From: Fervidibacter canadensis
Lineage (GTDB): Bacteria; Armatimonadota; Fervidibacteria; Fervidibacterales; Fervidibacteraceae
NCBI GenBank assembly: GCA_041446545.1
Contig: JBGOEJ010000006.1
Location: 62,001 to 126,000 of the forward strand
Length of the DNA: 64,000 bases
Direction: 5' to 3'
Position numbers and translations under genes: made by a program. Positions 8,217-15,152 of the stretch are shown piece by piece. How positions within the stretch are numbered: position 1 is the first letter of the stretch; every line of letters starts with the position of its first letter. The notes beneath the pieces were generated by a model. It saw nothing but the letters and a program-made list of their open reading frames with translations. It was not told where the DNA came from and searched no databases.

Positions 8217-9698
8217 GCGCCGAAGTTCCCGCAACGCTTCCCGCGCCACCTCACGGTCGTCAAAAGGATGCTTCTCCGTCCCGATGATCTGGTAGGTCTC
8301 ATGTCCTTTGCCGGCGATGAGGACAAAATCGCCAGGTCGTGCGATAGCGATGGCATGGAAGATGGCTTTCCGTCGGTCGGGCTCTACATAGTGGGGCGCC
8401 TCGGGCACGATGCCTTCAAGGATTTGGGCGATGATTGCCATCGGGTCTTCGGTGCGAGGGTTGTCGGAGGTGATGACGGTGTAATCGGCGAGTTGCGTGG
8501 CGATGCGTCCCATCTCGGGTCGCTTCGTCGGGTCGCGGTCACCGCCACATCCGAACACGACGATGACGCGCCCTTTGGTGATTTCCCGAACGGTCGTCAG
8601 GACTTTTTCCAAAGCGTCCGGTGTGTGGGCGTAATCAACGGCGACGGTAAAGGGTTGCCCTTCGTCCACCAACTCCAATCGCCCTGGCGGCGGTGTGAAT
8701 TCAGGGAGAGCGGTCATCATCGTTTCCCAAGGAACACCTAACAAGTGGGCTATCGCCATCGCTGCTAAGGCGTTGGCGACATTGAACCGTCCCAAAAGGC
8801 GCAGGCGAAAAGGCTGAGGGACAGGCGCCACTCCGTTGACCAGCAACAAAAACTCCGTGCCCGAAGGCGTCAGTCGCACTTGAACGGCTAAAAAGGAAGC
8901 GTCCTCACTGAACCCATAACTCGTTACAGGCGCTGGCGTCATCGCCATCAACCGCTGCCCGTAAGGGTCATCGGCGTTGATGACGGCTTGAAAGTTTTTG
9001 CCGTGCTGAAAGGCGAAGTGGGCGTAGTCGGTGAACAAACGGGCTTTGGCGAAAAAGTAAGCCTCAAAGTCGCCGTGAAAATCCAGATGGTCGCGGGAAA
9101 GGTTGGTGAAAACGGCGGCGTCAAAGCGGCAGCCATCGCTCCGCTTTTGCGCCAGCGCGTGGGACGAAACTTCCATGACGACGAAGCGAGCCCCCTCATC
9201 CCGCAACCGCGCCAGCCAAGCGACCAATTCGGGAGCATCGGGAGTTGTCTGCGATAACTCGTGGGTCTGACCCTGCCACCGAACTCCGACCGTTCCCATT
9301 ACTGCCGCTACTTCACCAAATTGCGCATTGAGAAGGTGAGCAATCAAGTGGGTCGTCGTCGTCTTGCCATTGGTGCCCGTCACGCCGATGAGCGTCAATG
9401 TTTTTGTCGGCTCGTCATAAAAGCGATGGCAAAGGAGGGCTAACGCTTCGTGCGTGTCACGAACGAGAACCAGTGGTTTGCCATCGGTCGCAACTTCCCG
9501 CTCCGCAACGATGGCTACTGCTCCCTTTGCGAGCGCCTCGCCGACGAATTCGTGCCCATCCACGCGCAACCCTTTCAGGCAAACGAACAAAGCACCTTGC
9601 GTGACGCGGCGAGAGTCGTGGGTGATGGCGGTGATTTCCACATCGTCACCGCACCATCGGGCATCGGGCAACGCTTCCACCAATTGGCGCAACCGCAT
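8205..9698 (-). CDS. murE: UDP-N-acetylmuramoyl-tripeptide synthetase (MurE)
   Basis: Adds the third residue, usually meso-diaminopimelate or lysine, to UDP-MurNAc-L-Ala-D-Glu during peptidoglycan synthesis. 497 residues. Motifs: DSRRVTQGALFVCLKG in the N-domain, ATP loop GVTGTNGKTTTTHL, VMEVSSHALAQKR, NLSRDHLDFHG, GRFNVANALAA and YAHTPDALEKVL. Near residue 405 it has TSDNPRTEDP; DNPR is the signature of diaminopimelate-adding MurE, so mDAP is the likely substrate. The ATG at 9698 has a strong GGAGGT site nine bases upstream and matches the usual N-terminus, so it is preferred to ATGs at 9731 and 9737. It lies downstream of a secreted-protein gene, away from other mur genes. Confidence 0.96.
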   Translation of the reverse strand: MRLRQLVEALPDARWCGDDVEITAITHDSRRVTQGALFVCLKGLRVDGHEFVGEALAKGAVAIVAEREVATDGKPLVLVRDTHEALALLCHRFYDEPTKTLTLIGVTGTNGKTTTTHLIAHLLNAQFGEVAAVMGTVGVRWQGQTHELSQTTPDAPELVAWLARLRDEGARFVVMEVSSHALAQKRSDGCRFDAAVFTNLSRDHLDFHGDFEAYFFAKARLFTDYAHFAFQHGKNFQAVINADDPYGQRLMAMTPAPVTSYGFSEDASFLAVQVRLTPSGTEFLLLVNGVAPVPQPFRLRLLGRFNVANALAAMAIAHLLGVPWETMMTALPEFTPPPGRLELVDEGQPFTVAVDYAHTPDALEKVLTTVREITKGRVIVVFGCGGDRDPTKRPEMGRIATQLADYTVITSDNPRTEDPMAIIAQILEGIVPEAPHYVEPDRRKAIFHAIAIARPGDFVLIAGKGHETYQIIGTEKHPFDDREVAREALRELRRSSQ

Positions 9699-9727
9699 CG
9701 TCGCTTGACCTCCGAAAAGAAGTTGGC

Positions 9728-10729
9728 TCATTGCCATGCTAAGGTGACGCTTTCCTGCGAGGGCGAGTTGGCAGCGGCGATGGCAGCGATGGTGGCGGAA
9801 AGGGCGCCAAAGCCCGCATTCAAGCGACTGCCGAGCAACGGCAGCGAGAGGCTCCCACCCGCCCGTTGCAGGAAGGCATGCAAAGTGCGCAAAGTTTGGG
9901 GGCTTTTTCGGATTGCTGCCGCTAACTTCGCACTTGCCTGTCGCCAATCTCCTTTCCGCACTGCTTCGGCAACGGGCAAAAGGGGCGTCAAGTGCGGCAG
10001 CAAATCGTCTACCGCTACCGTCAAATCAGGCGCAAGGGCATTGCCCGCCACAAGACGACAAATCAAATCCACGACGAACACGATATCGGCTTTCTGGGTT
10101 CGCTGTGCCGTCACAGTCAACCGACCACCCGTCGGCAAAGCGACCCATCCCAAATATCTTGTCCCGTTCGGTCCGAGCAAAAAGGACGCTCCCTGCGGTG
10201 CCTTTTCCATCCCGCTGGCTCTCACTTGCACTTCATACCAAATTGGCGTCCGATTGCCCACTGTTACGGCGCCCAATGCGACAGCATCGGAAAATTGGAT
10301 GTCCTGCCACTGAACGGCGATGACTTTCGTCTGGGATGGTTGCTGGCGGATTTGCCGTTTCGTCCATTGGACAGTCAGCAAAAAACGGGTGGGCGTGACG
10401 CCCTTGACGGCGACCCACTTTTCGGTCGGCTCTTTGAGAGCAGACAAAACGAGGCGTTCTGCCTGCAACGCAATGCCAGCAGATTTCTGTGTCGCTCGCT
10501 CAAGGGGCGTTTCAAGTGACGGGAGCAAAAACAAATCGGCGTCGCCGTCCAATGGCGTCAGCGTGACGATGCCTCGCTGTCCTGAAGGGCAAGGCAGGCG
10601 AAAAGTCACCCTCTCGCCCGCCCTCACTTCCGCCAAGATGGGCGTTTTGGGCGTCAAGTCAGTGGCGCTAAGCCAACCGACCGCCAGCAACGCCACGATG
10701 CTGCAAACGCCGAACCCTTTCCCCATCAC
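9728..10729 (-). CDS. Secreted protein of unknown function with a PPC-like N-terminal domain
   Basis: A 333-residue protein starting with a signal peptide (CSIVALLAVGWLSA). Residues about 30-125 (ERVTFRLPCP, DGDADLFLLPSLETP, KWVAVKGVTPTRFLLTVQW) resemble the pre-peptidase C-terminal beta-sandwich seen in secreted proteins. A second beta-rich stretch follows to about residue 215, then a helical Ala/Leu-rich C-terminus (VADDLLPHL..., ASAKLAAAIRKSPQTL). No catalytic motif is recognised. It sits six bases after the RraA-family gene and 29 before murE on the same strand, suggesting one transcript. Either of two adjacent ATGs (10729, 10726) may start translation. The domain call is from pattern only. 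Confidence 0.6.
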   Translation of the reverse strand: MMGKGFGVCSIVALLAVGWLSATDLTPKTPILAEVRAGERVTFRLPCPSGQRGIVTLTPLDGDADLFLLPSLETPLERATQKSAGIALQAERLVLSALKEPTEKWVAVKGVTPTRFLLTVQWTKRQIRQQPSQTKVIAVQWQDIQFSDAVALGAVTVGNRTPIWYEVQVRASGMEKAPQGASFLLGPNGTRYLGWVALPTGGRLTVTAQRTQKADIVFVVDLICRLVAGNALAPDLTVAVDDLLPHLTPLLPVAEAVRKGDWRQASAKLAAAIRKSPQTLRTLHAFLQRAGGSLSLPLLGSRLNAGFGALSATIAAIAAANSPSQESVTLAWQ

Positions 10730-10735
10730 TGCCCC

Positions 10736-11425
10736 TCACTGCACCGTCTCGTCCAAAGGCATGCCCAATTGCTCGTAGAAGTTTCTACGGGCGCGCTTGT
10801 CGGCATCCAACTCTTTGCGCGCCCAGTAAGCGACTTCTTTGGCAACTTCCCGAGGGACGACGATGACGCCGTCGTCATCGGCGACCACAAGATCGCCAGA
10901 ACGCACCTTGACACCTCCGCAATTGATCGGCTCATTCATGCCCGCAAACTCCAATCGCCCGATGACCGTCGTTCGGGCGATGTGGCGTGCCCAAACGGGA
11001 CAGCGTTGCCGCTCAATTTCGTAGGTGTCACGGCAACCACCGTCCAACACGACGCCGACGATGCCTGCCTTCTTTGCCGCCAGCGCCACATTAGAGCCCC
11101 AAAAGCCCACTTCCAACCCGCTCATGTCCACGACAAGGAAAGTGCCAGGTTGAGCGACTTGCAAAAACGGGTAGGGACATTTTTCGGCATACCACTGGCG
11201 AGCAAATTTGGCGTAATCTTCGGGTGGCATCATCGGGACAGTTTCGTTCGTGGGCACATAGCGCACAGTCAATGCCACACCACAAACGCGAGCACCCCGC
11301 CAAATAGGGCGAAGGGCGCGGTCCATCAGGCCGACATCCCGCAGCCCGACAGCATCCATGCCATCCGAAACATCCGCAACCCGCAACCCTTCAAACAACC
11401 GCAAAAGTTCGTCCATCGCCAGCAA
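10736..11425 (-). CDS. RraA-family protein (aldolase-like)
   Basis: A 229-residue member of the RraA / 4-hydroxy-4-methyl-2-oxoglutarate aldolase family. The signature runs from VADVSDGMDAVG at the N-terminus through GVALTVRYVP, GSNVALAAKKAGIVGVVLDG, GGCRDTYEI, VKVRSGDLVVADDDGVIVVP and a Lys/Arg-rich C-terminal helix. GG-x20-D/R arrangements like these bind divalent metal and oxo-acid in aldolase members; others bind RNase E. With no RNase E here and a glycerate kinase and sugar isomerase upstream, an enzymatic role on oxo-acids is more likely. The TTG at 11425 has a GAAAGGGG site at good spacing; an ATG at 11416 is the alternative. Confidence 0.85.
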   Translation of the reverse strand: MLAMDELLRLFEGLRVADVSDGMDAVGLRDVGLMDRALRPIWRGARVCGVALTVRYVPTNETVPMMPPEDYAKFARQWYAEKCPYPFLQVAQPGTFLVVDMSGLEVGFWGSNVALAAKKAGIVGVVLDGGCRDTYEIERQRCPVWARHIARTTVIGRLEFAGMNEPINCGGVKVRSGDLVVADDDGVIVVPREVAKEVAYWARKELDADKRARRNFYEQLGMPLDETVQ

Positions 11426-11518
11426 GGATAATCGCCCCTTTCAACGAGGTGGCTTTAATCGCTCGTCGTTATCAGGCGACGCAAAACGGAGCGACTTAAC
11501 GAACCACCACCTTGTAGG

Positions 11519-12325
11519 TCACCGAAGTGCTGACAAGGTTTGGCAGACGAAGTTCAGAGATTTTTGGATGCCAGGGACGGGATTTTCGGGTTCCAACTCG
11601 TATTCCAGCATCAGCGTGCCTTTGAAGCCGACCTCCTTGAGGGCCCGCAAAAAGCCTTTGATGTCCAAAACGCCCGTGCCGACGATGACATCATGCTTTT
11701 GGTGGTTGACATCCTTTAGGTGCACGCCGTAAACGCGCTTGCCGACTTTCCGCACACCCGCTACGATGTCGTCACCCGCCCTCGCTGCGTGCCCTGTGTC
11801 GTAGCACAAGCCGATGCATTCATGGTGCCCTTCAATGGCTTTCGCCACGCTCTCCGCGCCAGGGTAGCGACTGCCTGGACCGTGATTGTGGATGGCGACA
11901 TAAATGCCATACTCGTCCACCAATTTGTCCAGCAAGTCAAAACTGTCGGGATCAGGGTCTGCTGTCAGGACTTCAATGCCCATCGTTTTGGCGAAATCAA
12001 AGAGGCGCCGCATCGCCGCTTCATCGTTGCGCATTCGGACGACCCCGTAGGCGACAAGTCGGACGCCGTTATCCGCTAACACTTTTTTGGCTTCCTCTGC
12101 CCGTTCCATCGGCAAATGCCCAGGGAAGGCTTCCAAGTAAGTCAAGCCCAGTTGCTTGACGGTTGCGACGGCTTGAGAGAAGGGAAAGCGGCGTAGGGAG
12201 TAACTTTGCAGCCCCAGTTTCCCTAACATCTCGCCTCGCTCCTTTTGCATTTCCGCCGCCACTGCCGTGACGGCTAAAAAGAGCGTGCCTGCCGTCTGCC
12301 GCAAAAACTCCCGTCGTGTCGCCAT
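11519..12325 (-). CDS. Tat-exported sugar phosphate isomerase/epimerase-like TIM-barrel protein
   Basis: 268 residues of the xylose isomerase-like TIM barrel family (AP endonuclease family 2). The N-terminus TRREFLRQTAG followed by a short hydrophobic run is a twin-arginine signal, so the enzyme is probably exported. The barrel begins LGLQSYSLRRFPF; metal-binding segments include HNHGPGSRY, CYDTGHAARAG, YGVHLKDVNHQKHD and LMLEYELEPEN, each with the expected Glu/His/Asp ligands. It starts three bases after the glycerate kinase stop and so is co-translated with it. The substrate is unknown; such Tat-linked members accompany Gfo/Idh/MocA oxidoreductases in sugar catabolism. Confidence 0.87.
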   Translation of the reverse strand: MATRREFLRQTAGTLFLAVTAVAAEMQKERGEMLGKLGLQSYSLRRFPFSQAVATVKQLGLTYLEAFPGHLPMERAEEAKKVLADNGVRLVAYGVVRMRNDEAAMRRLFDFAKTMGIEVLTADPDPDSFDLLDKLVDEYGIYVAIHNHGPGSRYPGAESVAKAIEGHHECIGLCYDTGHAARAGDDIVAGVRKVGKRVYGVHLKDVNHQKHDVIVGTGVLDIKGFLRALKEVGFKGTLMLEYELEPENPVPGIQKSLNFVCQTLSALR

Positions 12326-12328
12326 GCC

Positions 12329-13504
12329 TCATCCCTCGCTTTCGGTTTTTATGGGTGCAAGAAGTTTGCCATCCCGAAGGCTGCGTAGCAGCCAGCCTAA
12401 TTCCTCTGCTGTCCGACGCAAAAGCGAGACGGCATTCGCTATCGCTTCCTGCTCGCTCATCGGTTTGCTCAAGATGGGAAAGCAAGCGTCAATACCCCAT
12501 TGGCGACATCGTTCTGCGCCTTCGCCCAATTGCCCTGCCAAAGCGATGACGGGTTTGCCGTAACGCTTTGCCACTTGCGCAACACCATGAGGGACTTTGC
12601 CAAAGCCTGTCTGAAAATCCAGACACCCTTCGCCTGTAATGACCAAATCGGCTTTTTGCACCCGTTCGGGAAGGTGGACGGCATGGAGGACGAGTTCCAC
12701 GCCCCGTCGCAATTGGGCGCGACAAAACGCCAGCAAGCCAGCCCCTAACCCACCTGCCGCTCCCGCGCCCGCCACTGTTTCTACTTCCACGCCTAAGTCA
12801 CGCCGAAGGATGGCAGCGTAGCGGCGCAAATTGGCGTCCAACTGCCGCACCATCTCTGGAGTTGCGCCCTTTTGCGGTCCGTAGACTGCCGAGGCGCCCT
12901 TCGGTCCTGTCAAGGGGTTGGTCACATCGCAGGCGACAAGAATTTCAGCGTCCCAAACGCGTCGGTCAAAGTCCCTCAAATCAATGCGGTCAAGGCGCCC
13001 CAACGCACCACCACCGAACCCGATGTCGTTGCCTTGGTCGTCCAACAAGCGAGCACCCAAGGCTTGCGCCATGCCTGCCCCGCCATCATTGGTGGCGCTG
13101 CCGCCGATGCCAATGATGAGGCGACGGCGACCTGCGTCCAACGCTGCCCGAATCAACTCTCCCACGCCGTAAGTCGTCGTCACCATCGGGTTGCGTTTTT
13201 CGGGGGGGATAAGGTGGAGCCCTGCCGCCGCTGCCATCTCTATGACAGCGGTCTCGCCATCGCCGAGGATGCCGAAAAAAGCGTCTACAGGTTCGCCCAA
13301 AGGTCCTGTCACCCGCACCGAGACAATTTGCCCACCTGTCGCTGCCACCAGCGCATCTACTGTCCCTTCACCGCCATCCGCCATCGGCACCAAATCACAC
13401 ACAGCATCAGGAAGCGCCGCTTTTAGCCCTTCTGCAATCGCTTGCGCCACTTCCCTTGCTGAGGCACTGCCCTTAAAATTGTCGGGAGCGACGACAAACC
13501 GCAT
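12329..13504 (-). CDS. Glycerate 2-kinase (GarK/GlxK family)
   Basis: Phosphorylates D-glycerate, feeding oxo-acid and glyoxylate breakdown into glycolysis. 391 residues. The family signature is plain: VVAPDNFKGSASAREVAQAI, PMADGGEGTVDAL, GLHLIPPEKRNPMVTTTYG, GIGGSATNDGGAGMAQALG, VACDVTNPLTGPKGAS, GAGAAGGLGAGLLAF and ITGEGCLDFQTGFGK. The ATG at 13504 has a GGCGGTGA site six bases upstream; an in-frame GTG at 13510 overlaps that site. It is the first gene of the leftward set ending in murE and is divergent from the SWIM-kinase gene. Confidence 0.94.
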   Translation of the reverse strand: MRFVVAPDNFKGSASAREVAQAIAEGLKAALPDAVCDLVPMADGGEGTVDALVAATGGQIVSVRVTGPLGEPVDAFFGILGDGETAVIEMAAAAGLHLIPPEKRNPMVTTTYGVGELIRAALDAGRRRLIIGIGGSATNDGGAGMAQALGARLLDDQGNDIGFGGGALGRLDRIDLRDFDRRVWDAEILVACDVTNPLTGPKGASAVYGPQKGATPEMVRQLDANLRRYAAILRRDLGVEVETVAGAGAAGGLGAGLLAFCRAQLRRGVELVLHAVHLPERVQKADLVITGEGCLDFQTGFGKVPHGVAQVAKRYGKPVIALAGQLGEGAERCRQWGIDACFPILSKPMSEQEAIANAVSLLRRTAEELGWLLRSLRDGKLLAPIKTESEG

Positions 13505-13626
13505 CAACACTCACCGCCGAAAATTTTGGGACAATAATTTGTCGCTGAAGACGATAGGGCATTGAGCCTTCAAAGCATACTTGCCTCGGTCAAAATATGT
13601 GTTCCGAGGCGGAGGGAGCTGATGCC

Positions 13627-15021
13627 ATGAAGCAACTTTGCCCCAATCCCAAGTGCGGTGCCGAAAATGCCCTGAGTGATCATGACTGTCCCCGTTGCGG
13701 GACACCCCAACGACAATTGCTGGCTCGCGGGACAATTTTGCGTGGGCGATACCAAATTGAGGCAGTTCGTGGTTGCGGCGGCTTCGGTGCTGTCTACCGA
13801 GCAACAGATTTGCAAACAGGTCAAACAGTCGCCATCAAGGAAAACCAGCGCCATCAAACCTTTCAACGGTTTGAGCGGGAAGGCAAGTTGCTGATGCAGT
13901 TGAGCCATCCCAACCTGCCAAAGGTTCACGAAGTCTTTGTTGACCCAACGACGGGACGGGCATTTTTGGTCATGGACTTCGTTGACGGCGAGACCCTTGA
14001 GGAAATGCTTGAACGCCTAAATCGCCCGCTAAATTGGCAGGAAGCCCAGCCCATCTTCGCCCAAGTTGTCCAAGCCTTAACCTACCTGCACCAAAACAAA
14101 ATCGTCCACCGAGACATCAAGCCCAGCAACATCATCGTGACGAAGCGATACGAGACGGTTTATTGGGAAGAAGTCATTGCGCCACCGCCAGAATTGACTG
14201 AAGACCACATCGCCAATTTGACCGACGACAGGCGCTTTAAGCAAGGCATGAACTGTTGGCGGAATGGGTGGCGATTGGAAAACACTCAACGCGACGGTTG
14301 GACTTTGATGGGCAATTGGAGACCTTCGCTACTATCACCAACCGTCTATCACCTGACCGTCACCTTAACGCTCGGAGGCATTTCGGGTCAAAAATGCACC
14401 TGCTCCGATTTTCGTGGGCGGCGACTATGCAAGCACCTCGTCGCCCTGCTTTTGGCTTGGGTTCATGAGCCACAAAGGTTTAAAGTCGTTGCCGAAAAGA
14501 AAGAGCGTCGTCCCGTAAAGCGTCGGGTGCCTCGTCAGGTGGAACGGCAATGGGTGATGTTGGTTGACTTCGGAGTGGCGAAGGTGATGGAAGAGGTTGA
14601 CCCTAAACGACCGCGCTCAAGTTCCATCGTCGCTTGGACGGATGGCTATTCGCCACCAGAACAATATGCCAGCGGTGGTCAGGTTGATGCCCGCGCTGAC
14701 CAGTATGCGTTGGCGGCGACGATGGTCTTTGCGTTGACGGGCAAAACGCCCGACGATGCCTTCACTCGCATGGAAAAGTTCCGAAAGGGCAAACCAACTT
14801 TGCCGCCAAAACCCGACGGAGTGCCAGAAAGCGTTTGGAAAGCCATTGAAGTCGCTATGCGGTTTGAGCCAAGCCAACGGTTTGACGATGTGGGCAAGTT
14901 CTGGGAAGCGGAAACTAAGCCAACTGGACATCGGCGCACAATCAAAAGCGCAATTTTGGGCGCAATTGAGGGCGCAGAAGGGGGCGCAACTTCGTGGCGC
15001 AGAAGGGGGGCGCAATTATGA
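13627..15021 (+). CDS. Zinc-ribbon Ser/Thr kinase with a SWIM zinc finger inserted in the catalytic domain
   Basis: A 464-residue Hanks-type kinase. Residues 1-28 are a zinc ribbon (C5, C10, C21, C24). The kinase N-lobe follows with glycine loop GCGGFGAVYRA (50-59) and ATP lysine in VAIKEN (K71). The catalytic loop HRDIKPSN is at 161-168, but DFG comes only at 314-316; the intervening 140 residues hold a SWIM finger, CTCSDFRGRRLCKH (C257, C259, C268, H270), preceded by SWIM-like beta strands and followed by a basic linker. The C-lobe resumes with SPPEQY and DARADQYALAATM. The tail (SAILGAIEGAEGGA) is encoded by 12-bp repeats. The ATG at 13627 has GGAGGGAG upstream. Catalytic residues look intact, so the insert probably regulates or recruits. 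The stop overlaps a small ORF by ATGA. Confidence 0.9.
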   Translation: MKQLCPNPKCGAENALSDHDCPRCGTPQRQLLARGTILRGRYQIEAVRGCGGFGAVYRATDLQTGQTVAIKENQRHQTFQRFEREGKLLMQLSHPNLPKVHEVFVDPTTGRAFLVMDFVDGETLEEMLERLNRPLNWQEAQPIFAQVVQALTYLHQNKIVHRDIKPSNIIVTKRYETVYWEEVIAPPPELTEDHIANLTDDRRFKQGMNCWRNGWRLENTQRDGWTLMGNWRPSLLSPTVYHLTVTLTLGGISGQKCTCSDFRGRRLCKHLVALLLAWVHEPQRFKVVAEKKERRPVKRRVPRQVERQWVMLVDFGVAKVMEEVDPKRPRSSSIVAWTDGYSPPEQYASGGQVDARADQYALAATMVFALTGKTPDDAFTRMEKFRKGKPTLPPKPDGVPESVWKAIEVAMRFEPSQRFDDVGKFWEAETKPTGHRRTIKSAILGAIEGAEGGATSWRRRGAQL

Positions 15022-15116
15022 GCGCATTTGGGGGCGCAAAAGAGGGCGCATTTTTGTTCGCAATTTTGGGCGGAATTTTGGGCGCAATTTTGGGCGCAAT
15101 TTGGGGCGCAATTTTG
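14948..15116. repeat. Degenerate tandem 12-bp repeat, unit GCAATTTTGGGC
   Basis: About a dozen near-copies of GCAATTTTGGGC, with variants such as GCAGAAGGGGGC and GCATTTGGGGGC, cover the 3' end of the SWIM-kinase gene and the following small ORF. In frame the unit encodes Ala-Ile-Leu-Gly. Some units deviate from 12 bp (around 14994-15010), which shifts the kinase reading frame relative to the repeat. The last four units (15060-15116) are the most regular. Unequal exchange or slippage here would change the kinase C-terminus. Confidence 0.85.
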
Positions 15117-15137
15117 GTTCGTAATAGAGGGCACTAA
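15018..15137 (+). CDS. 39-residue glycine-zipper transmembrane peptide coupled to the SWIM kinase
   Basis: The ATG overlaps the kinase TGA stop as ATGA, the usual sign of translational coupling. The peptide has a short head (MSAFGGAKEGAFLF), then AILGGILGAILGAIWGAIL, a hydrophobic helix with Gly at every fourth residue (18, 22, 26, 30), and a basic end, VRNRGH. Such GxxxG spacing favours helix packing in membranes. The ORF lies in the -1 frame relative to the kinase, just after a run of six G (15005-15010), so slippage there would fuse it to the kinase as a membrane anchor. No known family is recognised. It could also be a by-product of the repeat. Confidence 0.55.
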   Translation: MSAFGGAKEGAFLFAILGGILGAILGAIWGAILVRNRGH

Positions 15138-15152
15138 AAGAGGTGATAGGTG

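Noticed and set aside
9699..9947. Longer N-terminus for MurE
   Set aside because: It overlaps the preceding gene, is not MurE-like, and GGAGGT at proper distance supports the ATG at 9698.
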